Shown piece by piece: positions 60,453-64,000 of a stretch of DNA of 64,000 bases; positions within the stretch are counted from its first letter, which is position 1; each line of letters opens with the position of its first letter. This DNA comes from Balamuthia mandrillaris (Eukaryota > Discosea > Longamoebia > Balamuthiidae). The notes beneath the pieces are model-generated. The model had not been told where the DNA came from. It ran no database searches and saw nothing but the letters and a program-made list of their open reading frames with translations. Both the position numbers and the translations under genes were made by a program. The DNA lies in assembly GCA_031835245.1 (NCBI GenBank), contig JAVKOQ010000036.1, positions 67,001 to 131,000 on the forward strand. The letters are read 5' to 3'.

Positions 60453-60577
60453 AGTTCGACTCCCACTGCTGTGACTTACATAAAATAATTTGCCTACGAC
60501 AGCTGTCAGTTCGATTCCCATCAGGTTCCACCCCTTTTTTTTTTTTCGTTATTCTCGAGTCCCCCCGGTTCGAATCC
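60453..60577 (+). repeat. Three tRNA 3'-end-like fragments in tandem
   Basis: AGTTCGACTCC (60453-60463), AGTTCGATTCC (60508-60518) and GGTTCGAATCC (60567-60577), each followed by CA, are spaced 55 and 59 bp apart. They match the polymerase III box B / T-arm, but the flanking stems do not pair and no D or anticodon arm is found. Confidence 0.5.
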
Positions 60578-61160
60578 CACCGGGAGCAGGCGACCTGCTT
60601 CTGGGAAAAACCAAGTGGAGGTCGCACGATAGCCAAGAGGGCCAGTGGAAGAAACTTCCGGATGAAACTGTGACAGTTTTGTGTGAGAAGGAGGTGGAAG
60701 GAAGGCAAGGGGGTACCTGGAAAACATCCAGTTGGTGTTGGTGAGGTGATGAGTGATAAGCAACCACCCGCGCTGCCTTTGGGTTCTCGGTCAGGACGGC
60801 GGATTCGGTGGCTGTACCTGGGGCCAGTGGTCGGTGCGCCCATTGTGCATATCAGTTTGGGAACACCTCACTTCGCTTTCAGGTCCTCGTTCTGATTGTT
60901 TCTTGTTTGTTGTTGTTCAACACAGTTGTTTCTACGATGAAAAAGTATCCCGAGAAAAGAAAGTTGTTTTACTGGGCCATCTCCAGCAGCATGGTTGCCA
61001 CTGTTGTGAACCGGCTTTACCTGATGAAGTAAGTTAAGTTTTTATTTTTTTGGTGTTGGTCTGTGACTTTGTTTGTCTCATGGGCAGCATCTCGATGACC
61101 AACACAACCAGAGATGCCAAAATCAACTCGCGCTAAACGCGGCCGCGTTTGTTTCATGCC

Positions 61161-61218
61161 AACGTAACCAACAAGACCGACAACAACCATAGGGGGGCCA
61201 CTCCAAGATGGTGACGGC
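61161..61218 (-). repeat. Antisense 58-nt fragment of RPL3 exon 3
   Basis: The reverse complement begins GCCGTCACCATCTTGGAGTG and ends TCGGTCTTGTTGGTTACGTT, equal to RPL3 4564-4620 except for a small change in the C-run. It reads [12 protein letters not shown] in translation, the uL3 signature, with no gene around it. Confidence 0.92.
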
Positions 61219-61243
61219 ATCTGAATGGATTTGCGGACTCTCT

Positions 61244-61244
<1 letters not shown>

Positions 61245-61286
<42 letters not shown>
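61245..61286 (+). repeat. (CT)n microsatellite upstream of MDM12
   Basis: Dinucleotide run about 200 bp before the MDM12 start. Confidence 0.9.
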
Positions 61287-61288
<2 letters not shown>

Positions 61289-61483
61289 ATCGTTTTTACT
61301 TGCTTCCATGTTCCGCATTCTTCTCATGCTTCACATTCTTTTACTTTTCGAAATATTTTACATTATTTTAATATTTTGGATTGTTAAAATTTTTTGAATT
61401 GCTAGCATATTTTTGGCAAACGAAAAAAAATAAAAGAAAGAAAAAAGAAAGTTCAAAAAAAAGACCAAAAAAGCATACACCCC

Positions 61484-63082
61484 ATGTCGTTCTTCATCAA
61501 TTGGGAACAGCTGACCGAGGAACACGCCCAACGGGCCAAGGACTACCTCAACGACTTTTTCGCTGGCAAAGCGCTCGCCGCGAAGAAACCCGACTTTGTG
61601 GGCGAGATCGCCATCACCGCCCTCAGCTTTGGCACCAAACCGCCCCGCGTGCAGGTGCTCAGCATTTCTGATCCCGAGCCACTGCCCGTCCAGAACACAA
61701 ACGAGAAGCACGACAACAACAAGAAGAAGACGAATGACGGACCCTCTTCTGCTTCTTCACAACGATTGTCCCACTCTGTTTCTGACTTTCGTCGTCGTCA
61801 TTCTTATGGGGATAGCCACACTATAGCAGCAGCAGCTCATCAGCCGCAAATTTCCTCTTCTTCTTCTTGTTCTTCTTCTTCTTCTTCTTCTTCTTCTTCT
61901 TGTTCTTCTTCTTCGGCTTCTGGTGATGCGGATCAGCATTCACAACAACAACAGCAACAACAGAGAAGAAGAGCGTCCGTAGCCTCTCATCCCCATCCGA
62001 ATCCGACTCCTGCGTCCTCTTTGATGAGGAGGAGACCGCTTCGGCTAAGAGGCAACTTTGTGGCGGGCGCTCTGCCGTTGTTGCTATCTCGGACGGTCTC
62101 TCTTCCGCCGCTTCCTCTACCTTTGGGACGTTCACATCCTACTCCCTCTCCACATCCTTCTCTTCTTTCGCCTTCTTCACAACCCTCTCTTTCTTCTTCT
62201 TCTTCTTCTTCTTCTTCTTCTTCTTCTTCTTCTACTACTACTACTACTACTGAAGCTTCTCCAGTTCTTTCCGCTTCTGCTTCTGCTTCGCTTTCCTCGT
62301 CCTCACCATCATCTCCTTCGTCATCACCATATTGTTCTCTTTCCTCTTCATCGTCGTCATCTTCACAAAGACAAAGACTACGACCTCCTCGACCGAGTCG
62401 CAACCACAAAACAACAACAAAAGAAGAGCACTACACAGAAGAACAAAAACACAAAAACAGAGGAGAACGAGACGTGGAAGTGAAAGTCTTGTTGGAATAC
62501 CAAGGAGATGCCAGCATGACCATTCGCACGGAGCTCCTCGTGAATGTGCCGGTACCCCGCTTCATCCGTTTGCCCTTGGAGCTCACCGTCTCTCAGTTTG
62601 TGGCCTGTGGCGTGGCCGTTGTTTCTTTCCAAGAGGGACGAGCCACTTTACGTTTTGAGCGCGAAGAAGAAGATGAAGAAGAAGAGAAAGCAGAGCAAGG
62701 AGAACAAACACACGTAAAGGGTTACGACGATGAAGAAATAGAAGATGATGAAGAGGAAGAAGAGGAAGAAGATGCAAAAGGGAGCAAGCGGTTCAGGAGA
62801 AGGAAAAGAATGACGACGGGGCCGTTGAAGATGGTGAGAATGGACCTGTCCATCGGCGACGCCAACCAAGGCGTGTTGAAGAACGTGAAAAATCTGGAGG
62901 ACTTCATATTGGAGCAGCTGCGAAAGAAGCTCAACGAGACGCTCGTTTCTCCCTCGTACATTGTTATTTACGAGGAGAAAGAAGGAGCAAAAGAAGAAGT
63001 GGCAGAGAAAGGGGGTGAAGATGATGCAAAATGGAAGCAACACCAAGGCCGTAAGCAAGCGCCTGGAGTTGCATTTGGGTGA
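61484..63082 (+). CDS. MDM12: Mdm12-like ERMES subunit (SMP lipid-transfer domain), intronless
   Basis: A single frame of 532 residues. The N-terminus MSFFINWEQLTEEHAQRAKD and EIAITALSFGTKPPRVQVLS followed by SDPEPLP matches yeast Mdm12 (MSF-x-INW..., then DFDLGKV-PAITLKEITDP). After a long Ser/Gln-rich, low-complexity insertion (about residues 70-325) the SMP fold resumes: VKVLLEYQGDASMTIRTELL, NVPVPRFIRLPLELTVSQF, then NVKNLEDFILEQLRKKLNE and SPSYIVIY. Mdm12 bridges ER Mmm1 and mitochondrial Mdm34 and carries phospholipids between the membranes. The split SMP domain with a 250-residue insert is unusual. No intron is needed. Confidence 0.85.
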   Translation: MSFFINWEQLTEEHAQRAKDYLNDFFAGKALAAKKPDFVGEIAITALSFGTKPPRVQVLSISDPEPLPVQNTNEKHDNNKKKTNDGPSSASSQRLSHSVSDFRRRHSYGDSHTIAAAAHQPQISSSSSCSSSSSSSSSSCSSSSASGDADQHSQQQQQQQRRRASVASHPHPNPTPASSLMRRRPLRLRGNFVAGALPLLLSRTVSLPPLPLPLGRSHPTPSPHPSLLSPSSQPSLSSSSSSSSSSSSSSTTTTTTEASPVLSASASASLSSSSPSSPSSSPYCSLSSSSSSSSQRQRLRPPRPSRNHKTTTKEEHYTEEQKHKNRGERDVEVKVLLEYQGDASMTIRTELLVNVPVPRFIRLPLELTVSQFVACGVAVVSFQEGRATLRFEREEEDEEEEKAEQGEQTHVKGYDDEEIEDDEEEEEEEDAKGSKRFRRRKRMTTGPLKMVRMDLSIGDANQGVLKNVKNLEDFILEQLRKKLNETLVSPSYIVIYEEKEGAKEEVAEKGGEDDAKWKQHQGRKQAPGVAFG

Positions 63083-63322
63083 CTAAGTTGGTACGCCCTC
63101 TTTGTGGTTTTAGGTTGGCTCGTTCGAACTTAACGCCTCATAGTTTGAACATCGTAACAGAGCCCTGGTATGGTTACATCAGAGGAGGAAGAAGGAAAAA
63201 AAAACAAGAAGACAAAGCTAGCGCAGAACTCTCAAGAGGATAACAACGTGAGGAAAGAGAACGAAAGACTGGTTCATCAAAAGGACAAGTCACTATACTG
63301 ATAGCTGAATATAAACTTACTT

Positions 63323-64000
63323 CTATTCGCGGAGATGCCGTTCGAGACTTCTTGCCCGTTCATAAAGCGCACGAAGAGGTTTACGCTAACAAACATATTT
63401 TTTAGCGCATAGCCCAAACGAAAACAAACAAAAAAAAAACAATAGAAGTACCTTGGACTCTAAGCAAGCTTGTATCAGCTCGAGCTTCCAAAGTTTCGGA
63501 CAAGCATTCCTCAAACGTTCAAACACCACTTCGTCCGCCTCCTCGCTTGTCATCTCGGATGGGATCACATCCTCCTCCGCCAAAGACTGCATCCAACGAG
63601 GGTGAGCCAAAGCCAACAACTCCACGTCCACTCTGAGAGTCAACAGCCCATTTGCTCGCTCTAGGATGTGCCACAAGGCTTGATAATGAGGAAGATGACT
63701 GATGAAGAGAATGCGTTGTGGTTTCTCGCTCTCTTCTTCTTCTTCTTCATCTTCATCTTCTTCTTCATCACTGCCAGATGATGAGCCATCGTCGTCGTCA
63801 TCACCATCGATTGCAGGAAGTGTTTGTATGGAGAGAGTTTGTAGTTGGGGAAGAGAAGAAAGCAGTTCGAGATGAAAGACGTCTTTTGCCCCTCCATCTT
63901 TGTCTTCTTCAGTTGTCAGTTCGTTGCCGTTATAGTGAACAAACTTTCGTAGGAGTTGTTGATAGATGTGCTGTTTGCGTTCATCGTCTTCATCTTCTTC
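63323..64000 (-). CDS. Partial gene, probable leucine-rich repeat protein
   Basis: Two exons visible: 64000-63452 (runs off the window, 5' part missing) and 63385-63323 with stop TAG. The product has leucine-rich strands: FHLELLSSLPQLQTLSIQTL, ILFISHLPHYQALWHILE, LLTLRVDVELLALAHPRWMQ and ACPKLWKLELIQACLESK, with an acidic Asp/Glu loop between. Spacing fits irregular LRR or F-box/LRR proteins. The last exon encodes a short basic tail (RKPLRALYERARSLERHLRE). No function is assigned. Confidence 0.65.

Larger units (their letters stand above)
60420..61483. other. Intergenic patchwork between PDCD7 and MDM12
   Basis: About 1 kb without a convincing gene. It contains three tRNA box-B-like sequences (60453, 60508, 60567), two short open stretches (60748-60892 frame MSDKQPPALPLGSRSG; 60930-61032 ending VATVVNRLYLMK) whose coding status I cannot establish, a 58-nt antisense fragment of RPL3 (61161-61218), and a (CT)n run (61245-61286). 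Confidence 0.5.

Noticed and set aside
60567-60640. A permuted or intact tRNA gene near 60.6 kb
   Set aside because: Box-B-like and box-A-like sequences exist, but the T stem and acceptor stem do not pair and no anticodon arm can be drawn.
60748-61032. A two-exon small membrane-protein gene
   Set aside because: The required intron would be about 43 nt with phases that do not agree, and neither open stretch matches a family I know.

Overview
This window looks like nuclear DNA of an intron-rich protist, most likely an amoebozoan. Evidence: dense eukaryotic genes on both strands, 87 introns that I could place with GT-AG borders and matching phase, and a gene set (WASP, RhoGAP, Mdm12/ERMES, ATG3, a Slo-type K+ channel, a receptor tyrosine-kinase-like protein, PDCD7) that fits a free-living amoeba. 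A Balamuthia/Acanthamoeba relative is my guess, from gene content and style only; I could not search a database. Introns are mostly 41-300 nt and often carry long pyrimidine microsatellites (CT, TTC, TTG, TTTC) on the sense strand.

Layout. 0-7 kb: C-terminus of a Rei1/ZNF622-like ribosome factor, pirin, a secreted unknown protein, ribosomal protein L3 (+), then a glutathione S-transferase (-). 7-18.6 kb: an E1/ThiF-like adenylyltransferase, a cysteine-rich GLG1-like membrane protein and the RED/IK splicing factor on the minus strand, DNA polymerase delta subunit 3 on the plus strand sharing a divergent promoter with RED, and an SH3/coiled-coil protein (-). 19-30 kb: a 21-exon Slo/BK-type potassium channel and a receptor kinase whose last intron holds a tRNA-Leu gene. 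30-38 kb: a decayed ankyrin-type gene, a sugar mutarotase, ATG3, WASP and a nitrilase-WD40 fusion. 38-49 kb: ethanolamine-phosphate cytidylyltransferase, a Sec14-PH protein, a ubiquitin-like/RhoGAP protein and an F-box protein. 49.7-57.2 kb: one intronless gene for a 2475-residue secreted, highly repetitive, acidic protein. 57.8-64 kb: PDCD7 (U11/U12 snRNP 59K-like), Mdm12, and a partial leucine-rich gene at the edge.

Themes. Actin and membrane signalling is prominent (WASP, RhoGAP, Sec14-PH, receptor kinase, SH3 protein, K+ channel). Lipid and organelle biology is represented by ethanolamine-phosphate cytidylyltransferase, Mdm12 and ATG3. RNA processing is represented by RED and PDCD7. The most interesting items are the giant solenoid-like secreted protein with recent internal duplications, the receptor kinase with a nested tRNA, two short antisense copies of exon sequence placed in intergenic DNA, and a recurrent GTCGAC palindrome that is concentrated 50-360 bp upstream of start codons. 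Exon borders were read by eye; reading phase closes across every multi-exon gene except the SH3/coiled-coil gene, where two frame changes remain unexplained.
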